Below are positions 10,798-22,575 of a stretch of DNA of 64,000 nt, piece after piece. Positions within the stretch are counted from its first letter, which is position 1, and every line of letters starts with the position of its first letter. Below the pieces are notes generated by a model that made no database searches, was not told the origin of the DNA, and saw only the letters and a program-made list of their open reading frames with translations. The DNA is taken from assembly GCA_914767715.1 (NCBI GenBank), contig OU612069.1, forward strand, positions 2,110,001 to 2,174,000, written 5' to 3'. A program made the translations under genes and the position numbers. Origin of the DNA: Membranipora membranacea. Taxonomy: Eukaryota > Bryozoa > Gymnolaemata > Cheilostomatida > Membraniporidae.

Positions 10798-13700
10798 GTT
10801 GTTATATCCGTAAAATGACATTATTGGTTTCCTAAATGTAACCACGTTGACATTTTAATTACACTGGTTGTGATGAGATATTACTATGGTAACCATTCCT
10901 TTTCAATCAAAGACCAGGCACCCAGCATTTCTAACTAATAGATGATTCATCATTAATGTATTTTTGCCACATCATTTTAACTGTCAGTTGTGAACGTGGA
11001 ATAGAGAAGAATAGAAGCATTAACAACAGCTCGCTCTTTCCATTATTTCCATCTCACCATCTTACGATCCAACTCACAAAGCCTTCATATTAAATAAATA
11101 ATATCTACACTGAAGAAGTAAGTTAAACTTGACTCTAACAGCCAGACAACACATCATGACAATATTATCTTCACACAATTAATCTTGCGACACTACTGCT
11201 ATTACCTAAACTGTCTGGATAGTGACTATTTAAATAATTATTACGCTGCCACGGAATCCTCAATCTGTAAGCAACCGCTCACTGCTTCAGATCCGGAGGG
11301 ATGGTATAATGATATGCTGGCCATCTGAAAGAAACAGCATGATTTAAACTGGTTGCCCAAGCGCAAGGGTGAATAATATTGCTGCGGTCCCAGGTGTGGA
11401 CAAAAACCAGTCAGTGACGCCGTCCGTTGTACTATGGTTGTCATCTTGTGGAGCGAATAACAGATATTGATGAGTACGACTTCATAGCCACGAGCGACTA
11501 TACATACTGAGCTGAGGAATACAGTATACTCGGAGACTTATATTGTGTTGTTATTTTTTTGTCTTAATGTTGATTTGATGGACTTTTTTTTAAACTATCG
11601 TACATTTACATATAAAGAATATGAATATTTTGCGCATTGGTAATTTTAAGATTTGGATGAGCGAGGACGCTCATGTTTTAAAAGCTGGGTGTATGTTATA
11701 TCCGTAAAATGACATTATTGGTTTCCTAAATGTAACCACGTTGACATTTTAATTACACTGGTTGTGATGAGATATTACTATGGTAACCATTCCTTTTCAA
11801 TCAAAGACCAGGCACCCAGCATTTCTAACTAATAGATGATTCATCATTAATGTATTTTTGCCACATCATTTTAACTGTCAGTTGTGAACGTGGAATAGAG
11901 AAGAATAGAAGCATTAACAACAGCTCGCTCTTTCCATTATTTCCATCTCACCATCTTACGATCCAACTCACAAAGCACTCTTTCACGCTAACTATAAGAT
12001 CAAAGAACACAACTTGACATACAATACAATACATGAAGAGCACTTTGGCACTATAATAACACCCCACAGATATCCAGATACACGCTAATTTCCTTAGAGC
12101 AGCGTATAGGCTTGACCAGTCTGCTTTCATCCTTTCATAGACAATGGTTGACAGTGAGTAAGCGCTGTTACACTATCTATCAGTGTGAGGCCCAATCCTA
12201 CTCAGAGAAAGTAAAATCAGAGAATTTTTTCGGCTTGTCTTTTCACAGCCAATATCTTTATTTTAGATTAGCTTGAATATGCAATCAACTGTCTGTAAGA
12301 CCACAATATGTGAAAAGCAGTTGCTGCACCTCCTTCTTGAAAAGCTGGAAGCTAATTATCCCATTGGTTTTTTGGTTGTTGGTTGATTGTGAAACATTAC
12401 GCATGCATGAATCATGTTTTCTCAAGATTAAAAAATTGCTTCCAGAGTCTTCTAGCTTGGATCAGATCTTAGAGGGAAATGAGAAAAGTATGATAAGCTA
12501 GATATAGGCCTACATACTTTCCTCTCAACAACCTTCATTGCCATTCTCATGTTTGAATTCATTATGGTAATTCAGCTAACATAATAAGTTTTTTTCTGCT
12601 TTTAGTTGGCAAGGAACCTAGCTATCCCTGATAATGTCTCTCATGTTATGGCTGTCACCATGATTGGAGCAGGATGTGGATTGTTGACAACCCTGGCCTT
12701 GAGTGGAGAACTGACGGCCTCAAAGTCGTTATCACTAGCCCTAAGGAGGTGACTATTATTGTTATGGACTTGGTCCTGCTATTCATTCTATCACATTGTA
12801 AAGTAACATAGCTTCACTATTATTTGCCAGTCGGATACATTTGAATTATTGGTCCTGATCAGCTATTTGTTTTTCCCTCTTTACCTCCTAATAGTGATCT
12901 TCAAACTAAATGGGGTTAAGACCTTGGCTTCCCATGTCCAGTCTTAGTGTCAACACCACAGTATTGCTGTTTGGTCCCTTGCATTAGTCACTTAATGAAT
13001 ATAAAAACGTCTTGATCACTGCTGTAGCTTGACCAATGAAGCCAGCTAGCCATAGTCTACTAGGCATTGATGTCTTTCCGTGTCCAGGCTTAGTGATGCT
13101 ACCTCAGTGTTGGGATTTGGTCCCTTGAGCAAGTTACTTCACGGAAAAAAAGAGTTTCAATCGTCACTACAGTTTGACTGATGAGACCAGCTTATCTTTA
13201 GCATTGATGCCAATCCATTTCCAGTCTTATTGTTCCCATATCAGCGTTTGCATTTGGTCTCATATGCAAATTATTCTTTTCATGGATAAAAAACATCTCA
13301 TTCTCAGTTCAATTTCAAACCATGAGACCAGCTTCCTTCGTAGCGTTGACTACAAAACACTGTTTTTAGCGTTATCTCCTTAGCGTGGCAATTTTTGTAA
13401 TGTAAATGTACTGCATTATGGATGATTGGAAATGATTGGCTTAAATGTAAAGTGTCTTTATCGAATCAGTTTTATGCGTATAAGACAACATGTATTGTGA
13501 AACTAGAGTTCCACCTTTTTTTGCAGTTTTGGCTGGAATCGGAACGCTTGGAAGGGAAGCACACTGCCGAGGGAGACAAGATCAGATTACTCAGCTGATA
13601 AATCAGATGACAGGAAAAGGTTAGCATCTATGTTAACTATGTACATTATAGTAAAATATGATACGTGGCAAATCCTAATAATTGAGCGTCTAAAAACAGT

Positions 13701-16700
13701 GGCACTAGATGCAACTAAAAAGAATTGGGTGCTTTTCTTGTCTATTAAATTTCTCTGGACCTAACCATTTTCAATTTTCTGTTTGGTTTTAAGTAATCAA
13801 TATGTATGAGTGTATGTTATGACCGTGGCTACTACGTTTGGTGCGCTAGAGTCATTGAGCACACTGATCACGTGATATACTATTGCATGTATATCTCTGA
13901 TCGATAGAGGGCAAATTCACTTAGTAGTAGTACTATCACAAGATATTTGGTGTGACGACCCGTGTTCAATTTTATTAATAAGTGCTGGGTACATGTAGCA
14001 GTACCCAACATGTTAGGTTCTGCTACATTTTAGGTACTGCTACTAAATTGACTCTGACGATCAGAGATACACATGTTAATAGTGTAATCGATGTCAGTGG
14101 GCTCATTGAGTGCATCAGGTTTAGGCTCTGTGCTAAGCTATCGTTTGTGATGTACAATTCAAAACGATTGTGAGTTGTATATCCCTCAAAAATGGTTTAT
14201 TATAATGAGTGTGTTGTTTTGCCGGCCAGGACTAATAATACCGGAGGTCGACTGTGTGGTTGCACTCCCCACATGCAGTAGAAAGATCCCCCTCTGCCTT
14301 CAATAAAAAGAGTAGCCGGTATTCAGGCGGGTAAGGGTATAGGGTGCGGCTTGAGTACCATGGGTTCCTGTACCTGTACTCTAGAGGGGTAACCCTCTCC
14401 GCAATGACGACTTAAACTTAAAGTGCTTGTAAAGGGAACAGGTTTTTGGTATCATTCTAGAGCTCTCAGTCTAGTTTAGAACATTATGCTATGTCCAAAA
14501 GCAGCCTGTGGCCTAGTTAAGAATTATTTTCACTCAAAGTTTGGATGAGAAGGTACTAAAAAGGTACTATTTTTCTCCTTTGGAGTTGTGATCACTTGTA
14601 GAAAATAGTACCTTTTTAGTACCTTAGATTATAATGGGAATATACAGTATCTCGTAAATAAGACTTTTTGTTATGACACAGTGGTTTTGATATTCCCTGC
14701 GTACAATATTAAACCACACAGAATTTATCTATTGAATGAATGAGTGAATACAATGCAAAGTTAATCTGTCCCATGTTATGTGGCTTAGCTGGTAAAATGG
14801 GATAGTGTATAAAATCTCATAATTGAATGACAAAGCAAACGATCGAAATCAAGCACGGCAAAAATTACAACTCTAGCTCATCCGACAGCGAGAGTGAAAA
14901 TTATAGGGAGATTAACGGATCCAGTGAGAGCGAGATTGATTATCATTCGGGAGGCAATTGTAGCAAATCGACGTCGAGACCATGTGATTATCATAGGGAA
15001 AATGTCCCTGAGGTAGTCACACCAATGAACTTAGTTCATTGGTCACACCACTAAGTTTAAATCTGTATGACTTCGGCCACTTGAAATAACCCACAGTGCT
15101 TTGACAGATACAACATTTTCTGTTAACCATGGTTACTGCTCGAGATAGAAATTGGCAATATAAAGGCAGATCAATACATGGCTAAAGTATTTCAACGTTT
15201 TGTTTATTTTTATTTGATGAATAAATGAGATTGTGGCTACATGGATTGTATTGAAGATTATAAATACTAAGATATGACATTCCAATCAAACTCTGTCTTC
15301 AGCCGTTATACTTTATGATTAGTGGCTTTCAATAGAATTTCAATGGAAGATACAAAATTTACACATGTAGACTGGATGTTTTTCTAATTTGCACAAAAAT
15401 CTAAAATAATTTGTTTTTAAATCTCGACATGTCAGGCATTAGGATGATGTTAAAATCCAAAGCATGCGATGATTAATACTGAGTGATTTGAAGTTTTGAG
15501 AATCTTTACAACAATTTGTGCAAATATTCTGATGTTTGGACTCACAAGATTTTCTCGGGTAAACTTTGTTGTTTACATCAAAAACTGGAATTTACAAGTC
15601 ACAAAGTAAATTGAAGTAAATAAAATTGTCATCTAGTTATTTCGGACTCCAGGGTGATGAAAAATGTAAATGAATTTGACTGCCTCCTAAAGAGAGGAGT
15701 ATTGATAATCGTGTAAGCAGTGGAATACCTTGAGAAACTTTCTATATTATTTTACATCAGATCTTGTCCATCTGTGCATCACAGATATTCAGCACATCTA
15801 AACATGGACTATCAATATTACTGACTGAGTGCAGCATGCCATATGAGAACCTATGTCAAAGCACACATCAGTCACATAGGAAATTAATTTGTCAAGTTTT
15901 TGAGTTATTTCATCAGTATGGATCTTATTTGGGGGGCTAGTGTTGGATATTATCGCAAGATTTGGTACTAACCATAAAGCATTGTATGGACCATTTTTAG
16001 GTAAATCTGAAATAAGCAAGGCTTTGTCAGTAGGAAGAATCCGTTGCTCCAGTGTAATCTTATTTAAACAGAGCAAACAAGCGCAGCGGTATGAAATGAA
16101 AATCACACGCTTGAAAAGCTGTGGACAGGGAATGGGTCATAGTCATTGATTGTAATGTACAGTCAGTATTTATAATCTTTGGTACAGTGGTTCTTCTAAT
16201 GTCTTCTTCAACATGGGCTCATAACAGAAATGAAGGTTGTTTTGATTAGCGGTCTCAACTCATTAAATTTGAACTTTTATGTCATCGACAGACTTGTGAG
16301 TGACTTTGTCATGTATTTGCAAAAGTTGTTATCTAACCACAATAGTCACTAATATTACTGTATTTCCCCCATAATAGGCTCATTACAAATCGCCTGGACA
16401 AGTTGGGCTGTGCATGAGTAGGCAACTCAATAGTGTTAACTTATAACCCCCAAACCTACCAGACCACGTAACCCTGAAGACTAATTTTTCATGCAAATGC
16501 ATGTGTGATAGCTGTCTTAATCTCAATTCAAGCTCAAAAATGATACCAAAAACCCTGTTCCTTTACAAACACTTTAATATCCATGTCATGATAGCATGAT
16601 TCTGACAGTGCTTTACTTATGTTGTAGATCCTTCAGACATCATTAGAGCAGTGATGAAAAGAATGCGAGTCAACAAAGTGGATGGTGCCCTCAAGCAGAT

Positions 16701-16992
16701 AATGGTTTTGAAGGACCCTCTAACCGCCGCCAACAACACAGGAGGGGTTATTGCAGTTCACCACGAGGGCAAGATTTTTATCTGTGTGCATGGTGGTTTT
16801 TCTCTAGAAATAGGTAGTGTGTGTGAGGTACTTAGTATCTTCCCCCTCATGCATTATATTCTGCACATAGAGATGCCATGTTCAACCTTCGTGAAATTTC
16901 TCGCCCAGGTTATGGGTGTTAAGGGCGAGGACGGAAAGTCCTACAAACTCAGTAAAACTCAGCACGAGCTGATTAGCAAATATACACGCTGA
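10529..16992 (+). CDS. Unidentified multi-exon gene (tentative model)
   Basis: Candidate exons with good splice signals are 10529-10607 (ATG; donor GTAAGT), 12606-12748, 13527-13619, 16628-16827 and 16909-16992 (TGA). Exons three to five form one open frame. It encodes about 100 residues with DPSDIIRAVMKRMRV and NTGGVIAVHHEGKIF, and ends HELISKYTR. The last 81-base intron is in frame and could be retained. Exon two is open only in a frame giving a hydrophobic stretch (VTMIGAGCGLLTTLALSG). That frame does not join in phase to exon one or three, so an exon is missing, the start is elsewhere, or the gene is decayed. I recognise no family. A TTAA transposon ends 50 bases before exon four. Confidence 0.35.
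10763..10795. repeat. (TC)n microsatellite
   Basis: About 16 uninterrupted TC units, lying immediately upstream of the first copy of the 283-bp duplication. Confidence 0.95.
10800..11082. repeat. 283-bp direct repeat, copy A
   Basis: Begins TGTTATATCCGTAAAATGAC and ends CCAACTCACAAAGC. It appears base-for-base identical to 11694-11976, offset by exactly 894. It lacks TG...CA ends and matching target duplications, so it does not look like an LTR pair. A recent 894-bp duplication with a truncated second unit is the simpler reading. Confidence 0.9.
11694..11976. repeat. 283-bp direct repeat, copy B
   Basis: Second copy of the repeat at 10800-11082. The 611 bases between the copies are not duplicated and contain no exon I can support. 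Confidence 0.9.
12925..13370. repeat. Three degenerate tandem units of about 140 bp
   Basis: The motif (T/G)(T/G)TCCAG(T/G)CTTA recurs at about 12935, 13081 and 13218. Each copy is followed by a TTTGGTC block and an ATGA(G/A)(G/A)CCAGCT block. Spacings are about 146 and 137 bases. The repeat lies in the putative intron between 12748 and 13527. Confidence 0.7.
13852..14115. repeat. Dispersed repeat, copy 1
   Basis: Closely matches 53930-54150, starting CACACTGATCACGTGATATA and continuing through CTATTGCATGTATATCTCTG. Its ends form a weak inverted pair (CATTGAGCACACTGA and TCAGTGGGCTCATTG), so it may be a MITE. No firm target duplication is seen. Confidence 0.75.
14422..16573. mobile_element. 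2.15-kb TTAA-targeting DNA transposon
   Basis: TTAA lies at 14418-14421 and again at 16574-16577. The left end AGTGCTTGTAAAGGGAACAG and the inverse of the right end, AGTGTTTGTAAAGGAACAGG, match, and the match runs on through TTTTTGGTATCATT. TTAA duplication is diagnostic of piggyBac and Kolobok type transposons. Inside, a plus-strand frame (14827-15054) encodes a serine/acid-rich stretch (SSSSDSESENY, SSESEIDY). That resembles the acidic N-termini common in piggyBac transposases, but no DDD core is present, so the element is probably deleted. A 25-base perfect hairpin (14551-14575 with 14600-14624) lies near the left end. Confidence 0.85.
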
Positions 16993-16999
16993 ATTTTGT

Positions 17000-18165
17000 G
17001 TAGATTATTTCTCATCTCTTAACATTGTCTGACATTATATTCATTTAACCTGTTCTCTTTTCCCATCTTATTGCCCTTTTGCATACTTAATTAAGTGTTG
17101 TATTCCCTTCCTTATCCTGTTTTATAACGCGTAACTCTCGGTTTATATTACTCTTAATACTCAGTCACTTTTCCCATATTTCCTACATATAGACCTATGC
17201 CTAAGTTTTCATGTTATTATCATTTTGCTTACTTATATGCACTTTTTTATCTTGTTGTGTCATATTTCATTACTTGTAACTCTCATTTTTTATATTACTC
17301 TTATTACAATTTCACTTTTCTCGTAAATCACATGCATGTACCACTCCTAAGCTCTTTTTCAACTCAGTTGTGAATAGAAATAAAAAAATAAGAAAATATT
17401 TAGCTCTATTTCATGATCGGACGTGTCATTGAAGTTTCGGTGTTACAAGTGAGACTGATATTTTGAAAACAATCAATTTGAGTCATCATAAATTGGCAAA
17501 GTAACGCTACCAAGATCAGTATGATCATCTTTGAAGCCTCACTCTCGTTACTGTAACAACTATTTAACGATATCATAGCGTTAGCATTATTTGAATGAAT
17601 AGGCCTGCAGGCCTGCAAACCATTTGTTATCGTTACATTGATACAAATACTAGATCCTTTTGATCAGTTTATGACCCTGAATTGATCATATTTTGACTTC
17701 TTAGTTCTTATTTTGACTTCTTAGTTCCCCTATTCAACGACTGCCTATAGTTAGAATTCGATCAAATTAACGAATGTATTTTCCTGTGTGCAATATTATT
17801 TCTTCTGTCATGAGAAAATCTAACCCTTGGAGGGAGTTGATCATATGTTTTTGCAATGTGCTGTATCTGCATACATTTCCACCCATAGCGACCTTCATCT
17901 ATCTCCAGGGGACCGTCATGGGCGGGGGGGGGGCAAAAGTCTTGGGGGCTCAGACTATCTATCATCAGTTATCCTATTTGCACATCAATTAGCTGTGTGA
18001 GTGCTGTACCCAAAGAGTTATTTTACTCTTAGAGTGAAAAAGGCAGTGCTCAAATTAGACTTCCTATATCATGATTAATGGGTTAATCCATGTCACAACA
18101 AATAATAACTAACGATAAATTCATGTATCAAGCCAAAACAAATAATGAGACAACTCAACCTCTTT
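17000..18165. other. No gene recognised
   Basis: A weak tandem similarity (about 17100-17330, motif TAACTCTC...TATATTACTCTTA repeated) is visible. A minus-strand frame near 17406-17530 begins with a short hydrophobic segment (MIILILVALLC) but lacks other support. A poly-G run lies near 17925. Confidence 0.5.
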
Positions 18166-18999
18166 ACATTTTTGCCAGAGACATTTTGCAAATCTCATTC
18201 TGCCAATCACATTTCACCAATCCAGTTGACAATTTAGGTGTACAATAATACTCTTCTCATAATTTTTCTCATTCAGGTCCCGCAGAGGGACGGTAAAGTA
18301 CTGTGCATATATCAATAAATCTAATATAGATGGTCTCACAGCAAGAAGCAAGCGCGTACAAGATTGCAAACCTCCCACCGTCCCCTAAATAGAGACAGTT
18401 TATTGCGCTAATAAGCAAGCCGCTATATTCACTATCCGGGGGTCATTCACTCCCATTCTATGAGCTCGGATTAGGACTATTGGGCTTCACATTGTTTATT
18501 GCTAGAACCTCTGGTGGTAGTGTTTAACAGTCTGAGAGGCTTAGACAGGCCGCTGTTTGTCTCATCCATTCAAAGGCCGCAGCATCTATGTTAATTTTAA
18601 AAATCAACAGATTTCAAATAGATTTTGAGTTTGAAAATTTTTAACTGTGTTTATAGTAAGAGAATAGAAGATCATTCCATCTTCATTTATTCCAGACACT
18701 CCTGTTTCATCTATATTTATTGGTATACGCGCAGTATGTATATCGTCCCTCTGCTCACCCGCCCGCCTGCCCATTCAAATCAACGCCTGTCAATATTGCA
18801 ACATAAAAATTTTTGGATGGACCATCTCAGCTAGAATTACATGGACTGGCGCGCAGCAGTCTAGGATGGATATTGAATGGGAAATATTTTGGGACAAAAA
18901 TTTTCAGCTTAATTGGCAACTGTGGTTGACGAAATGTAATTGGCAAAATGTAATCGGCAAAATGTGATGGACAAAATGTGCTTGGCAAAATGTCTGCCA
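18166..18999. mobile_element. Foldback-like element with arrayed GGCAAAATGT arms
   Basis: The right arm (18911-18999) is about five short units of the type TTGGCAAAATGTAA. The left arm (18166-18235) is the inverse, with the same unit as ACATTTTGC and TGCCAAT. Arms made of short direct repeats in inverted orientation are the mark of foldback transposons. The roughly 675 bases between them contain an old SINE (18295-18590) and no coding frame. No target duplication is certain. Confidence 0.6.
18295..18590 (-). mobile_element. Diverged relic of the 404-bp SINE family
   Basis: Aligns with the array at 2282-3090 over AGCAAGCGCG, the CCGTCCCC block, GCGCTAAT, CCGCTAT(A)TTCACTA, a TATTGG...TTCACAT block and CCTCTGGTGGTAGT. 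Substitutions and small gaps are many. Here too a tail runs straight into a second head, as in the array. Confidence 0.65.
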
Positions 19000-20089
19000 C
19001 CAATCACCATAACCTTATTTGGATACAGCCACACTATTATCGTGGGAGTTGGGCTTTGACAATTTGTGTTTCAGTGTTGGCAAGGTCACATGTTTCAGGA
19101 TTACCAGATCACCCTGACACTCTAACTGCATCATTCACAGGATAAGAAGAGTTCCAGTGCAAACACGCTATACATCTAACTAGTAGTGGACGCGTGAAAA
19201 GGCAAGTTCCACCTCTTTCAATTTTTACCTGAGAATTCATATGAAAAAATATGGTTGGATTTTTTCTACAACAGAAATTTTGAGAGACAATATCTTAATC
19301 TGCCGGTTGCACTCTCCGAAGTCCTAGAGATTGTATTAGGTTTCTAAACACTTCCCACTTTATAATGATAGCAGGGTATTTTGAATGCATCAGATCTATC
19401 TTCTAGATGACACTTTGCCGGTGTCAAAATATATGATGCACCCTTGTCTTGTCTTAAATGTCTGGAAGGATAGTACTGTGAGACCATAAACTTGGGGCAA
19501 GGTGATTGACACCCATAATTCTCGGAGATTGTAACATAATTCTGATTACAACTTATAGAACAAATTCTTGATCACAGTAGGAACTATATGTAAATTACTC
19601 GTTAACACTATACTAATATCAGCTTTTATGCAACGCTGCAGTCATATGTGGAGAGGAAACTTTTAACTGCTAATGGTTCAACCTTAGTCTGTAACCAAAG
19701 AGTGCCTCTATAGCTGTAACAGTATCAACTGCATTCGTCGCGTTGATATTTTATCGAGAAGAATGAAAAGAGGGAACAAGTCACTTGTGCTGTCTCAAGG
19801 CTGTTAGGTAAGTAGAACTATAATTCTCTCTCAGAGCAACAAAACCATCACAAATTTATTACAATTTGGTGAAGGGTCTTTTGTGACTTAGAAATATACG
19901 CTAGTGCAACTATGAAGTGACACATGAATATACATATACCAGTCATTTTCACATATCAGTGTTTTATTCAACAAACTTTTAACTAAAAATATTGTAACCA
20001 ACCACCACCCTCTTTGACAGATACAAGTTCCCCTCTTATATTTACACTATGCAAGATATATGAGTTTGTGATCATGTATCCCTCTGACA
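19000..20089. other. No gene recognised
   Basis: No supportable exon. A good donor (TTAG|GTAAGTAG) occurs near 19808, but the frames before it do not join those after 20090. Confidence 0.45.
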
Positions 20090-20238
20090 GGATGAGACAG
20101 TGCTCATGTGCATTGAAGAGATTCTAAGACAGCGATGCGTACACCAATACAATGATTCCAAGCTGCAGCATAACCTGAAAGAACAAGATGCAACATTTTT
20201 TATTTTTAGCTACGTGTCAACGGGAAGATACATCTGGC
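20090..20238 (+). other. Exon-like open frame after an acceptor
   Basis: After CTCTGACAG at 20081-20089 a frame stays open for about 49 codons (DETVLMCIEEILRQRC, HQYNDSKLQHNL) to a stop. The first 30 codons look protein-like. The end runs into a tandem repeat, and no donor or partner exon fits. Family unknown; it may be a decayed exon. Confidence 0.2.
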
Positions 20239-20470
20239 CCTGACTCTGGTTTGAACACTAAGGTCATTAACCAAGACAGAAAAATCGAAATTAGGATAGT
20301 ATGGAACAAAACGGTCAAAAACAAGACGCAATGTTTTTATTTTTAGCTATGTGTTAACGGGAAGATACATCTGGCCCTGACCTTGGTCTGAATTTTATGG
20401 TCATTATTATGAAGACAGAGAATTTAAAACTTGGATGCGATGGAAGAAGACGGTAGCGGGCAAAAAAGAC
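20185..20470. repeat. Two tandem units of about 137 bp
   Basis: AACGGGAAGATACATCTGGC and the preceding TATTTTTAGCTA occur in both units, about 137 bases apart, with moderate divergence. Confidence 0.8.
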
Positions 20471-20837
20471 GAGACAGGACAATACAGAACACATCTCTTG
20501 TCAATGTGGTGTAATTTGGATATTGTTTAAAATCACACATCGCAAAAGATATTTATGTTAACACAAGTTAGAGTTGTTTTGTCCTAATAGAGGAGAGTAA
20601 TAGCCCACTGACTTTTTATCCTCATTGCATACAGTCACATGCTGAACACCAACTGTTGCACGTTTGCAGGGAATTCAGTGGCCCCTCAACACTTTTCTAG
20701 TCAAATGGGCATGAAAATATCCAGGAATCGAACATGGGCTCTGCAGAACTGAACCTATCACTTTTTTTGAGCAAAATATTTCGAGGTCAGTTGCTGAGGC
20801 GACATTTCATCATTCCTACACAAGTTAATGATTAGGC

Positions 20838-22575
20838 CTAGACGCATCAATGTTATTCTATAAAGAATGGGCACTGTTACCTTTTGAGCAAATAGCCACC
20901 GACCCCAATCTTTCAATCCATAAACGAGCTGAAATGATTGACCAATCTATAATAAACATTGTAGACAAACACGTGCCAGAAAAAAAACTACACGAGTACG
21001 CAACAAGAAAAACCAATGGATCACTTCAGATGTATTGCACCTGATTTCACTCAAAAACAAATTTTACAAGGAAGTATTTAAAGCGTCTAAAGCCCCAACT
21101 GATGGCCAAGTCCAACATTACAAGAAATTCAGCAACTATGTTACCAACCAAATTAGTACCGCTAAGAAAAACTACATTAGCAAATCACTATCAGCAAACG
21201 ACAAAAGTTTTTATTCCTGCTTAAAATCCATAACCAAAAAACAGAAATCCCATACATCTATAGAGTGCCTGGAATACAAAAGTGTGGAACATACGGATAA
21301 AAAAGATATTGCCTGCGCCTTAAATGATTTCTTCATAAACGTTGCTGGGCACTCTGAATTCAATCCGGCAAATTTCCCGCATTTTCCTACAGAAAAAATT
21401 ATTCTTTCAAATTCTCTTTCAGTCCAATCACTAGCAAAACAATTACTCTGCTCATAAATTCACTCAACTCAGACAAACGCGGTGGTCGAAGTGGCATACC
21501 AGCAATGATTTATGACTTAATTGCCTACCCGCTATCCATTCTGGTCAATGAATGCTATCAAAAATCAGTCTTCCCTGACTGCTTTAGATCTGCCCTTGTC
21601 ACGCCAATTCATAAAAAGGGTAAAAAATTATCGACCAATATCCTCGCTTCCAATTCTATCAAAGATATTTGGACGTGATATGAAAAATCAGATGATGTCT
21701 TACATAGAGAAACACAACCTATTTTCAGACCAACAATTCTGATTTCGTCAGAATAATTCAACCGAGCAAATGCTGCTATATGTGCTGCAACAATGGAAAA
21801 TTAAACTTGACCAATCCACTCCATGTTACATTGGAGCCTTATCCCTAGATGTCCGAAAAGCATTCGATACAAGCAATCACAAACTTCTTCTATACATATT
21901 GGATAAAAAACAATTCTCCAGTTCTGCAACAGCACTACTTCGATCATATCTTCAAAACCGATCCCAAGTTATGAAAGTGGGGCTGTCACGATCTAATTCA
22001 CAAGCAATCACCTGTGCTGTACCTCAAGGCTCCATTCTGGGTCCTATCCTCTTTAACTTAGCCATCAATGGATTGCTAGCAACATTTGACAATTCATTCG
22101 CTTATGCAGATGATACCGTAATCTACTGTACAGCCACAAGCATAGATGAAGTACTAGCAGAGTCCAATACTCTGCTAAAGAAAGCATCAGATTGGTATCA
22201 TAGCCACTTACTGAGACTACACATTGAGAAAACACAATTCTGCATATTTTCCAACAGAAACATTAAAAACTTTTACCACATCAATTTTCAAAACTCAAAA
22301 ATTGAGACAAAACTCACTATCGATGTACTGGGGGTTGCCCTGGATACTTATTTATCTTTCTATATCCATGCCAATGAAACGGCAACCAAAGCAAACAAAG
22401 TAGTATACCTCCTTTCAAAACTGAAAAAAATACATGAACTTTGAGGAATCCTAAAGGACTTACAAAATTCTCGTCAGACCTATCCTAGAATGCCTAGAAG
22501 GCACTCAAAAAACATCTGACACAATTGAAAAACATCAGAATAAAGCAATAAGAATCATAATCTCTGCACCCAAAA
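20838..22575 (+). mobile_element. Broken Jockey/CR1-type LINE reverse transcriptase
   Basis: Fragments in shifting frames (20850-21044, 21035-21457, 21521-21742, 21770-22444, then to about 22575) make up part of a non-LTR polyprotein. The region before the RT is followed by RT signatures: LSLDVRKAFDT, VPQGSILGPILFN and FAYADDTV with the catalytic Asp pair. After a frameshift comes the YKILVRPILEC stretch usual after the RT. Several frameshifts and stops make it inactive. It is cut at about 22575 by the minus-strand LINE that follows, so it is older than that one. Confidence 0.88.

Noticed and set aside
10800-11976. Short LTR retrotransposon (LTR pair)
   Set aside because: The repeats do not begin TG and end CA, the flanks do not match as a target duplication, and no primer-binding site is evident.
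12606-12748. Acyltransferase active-site exon (GAGCG resembling GHSxG or GxCxG)
   Set aside because: Similarity covers under 30 residues, the neighbouring exons do not continue the fold, and the phase does not fit.
16628-16827. Isoaspartyl peptidase/asparaginase C-terminal segment (TGGVIAVHHEGKI)
   Set aside because: Only a short glycine-rich strand resembles the family. The nucleophile region and the following sequence do not match.
17406-17530. Small secreted peptide (MIILILVALLC start)
   Set aside because: One short hydrophobic run without cleavage site, splice or context support; likely chance.
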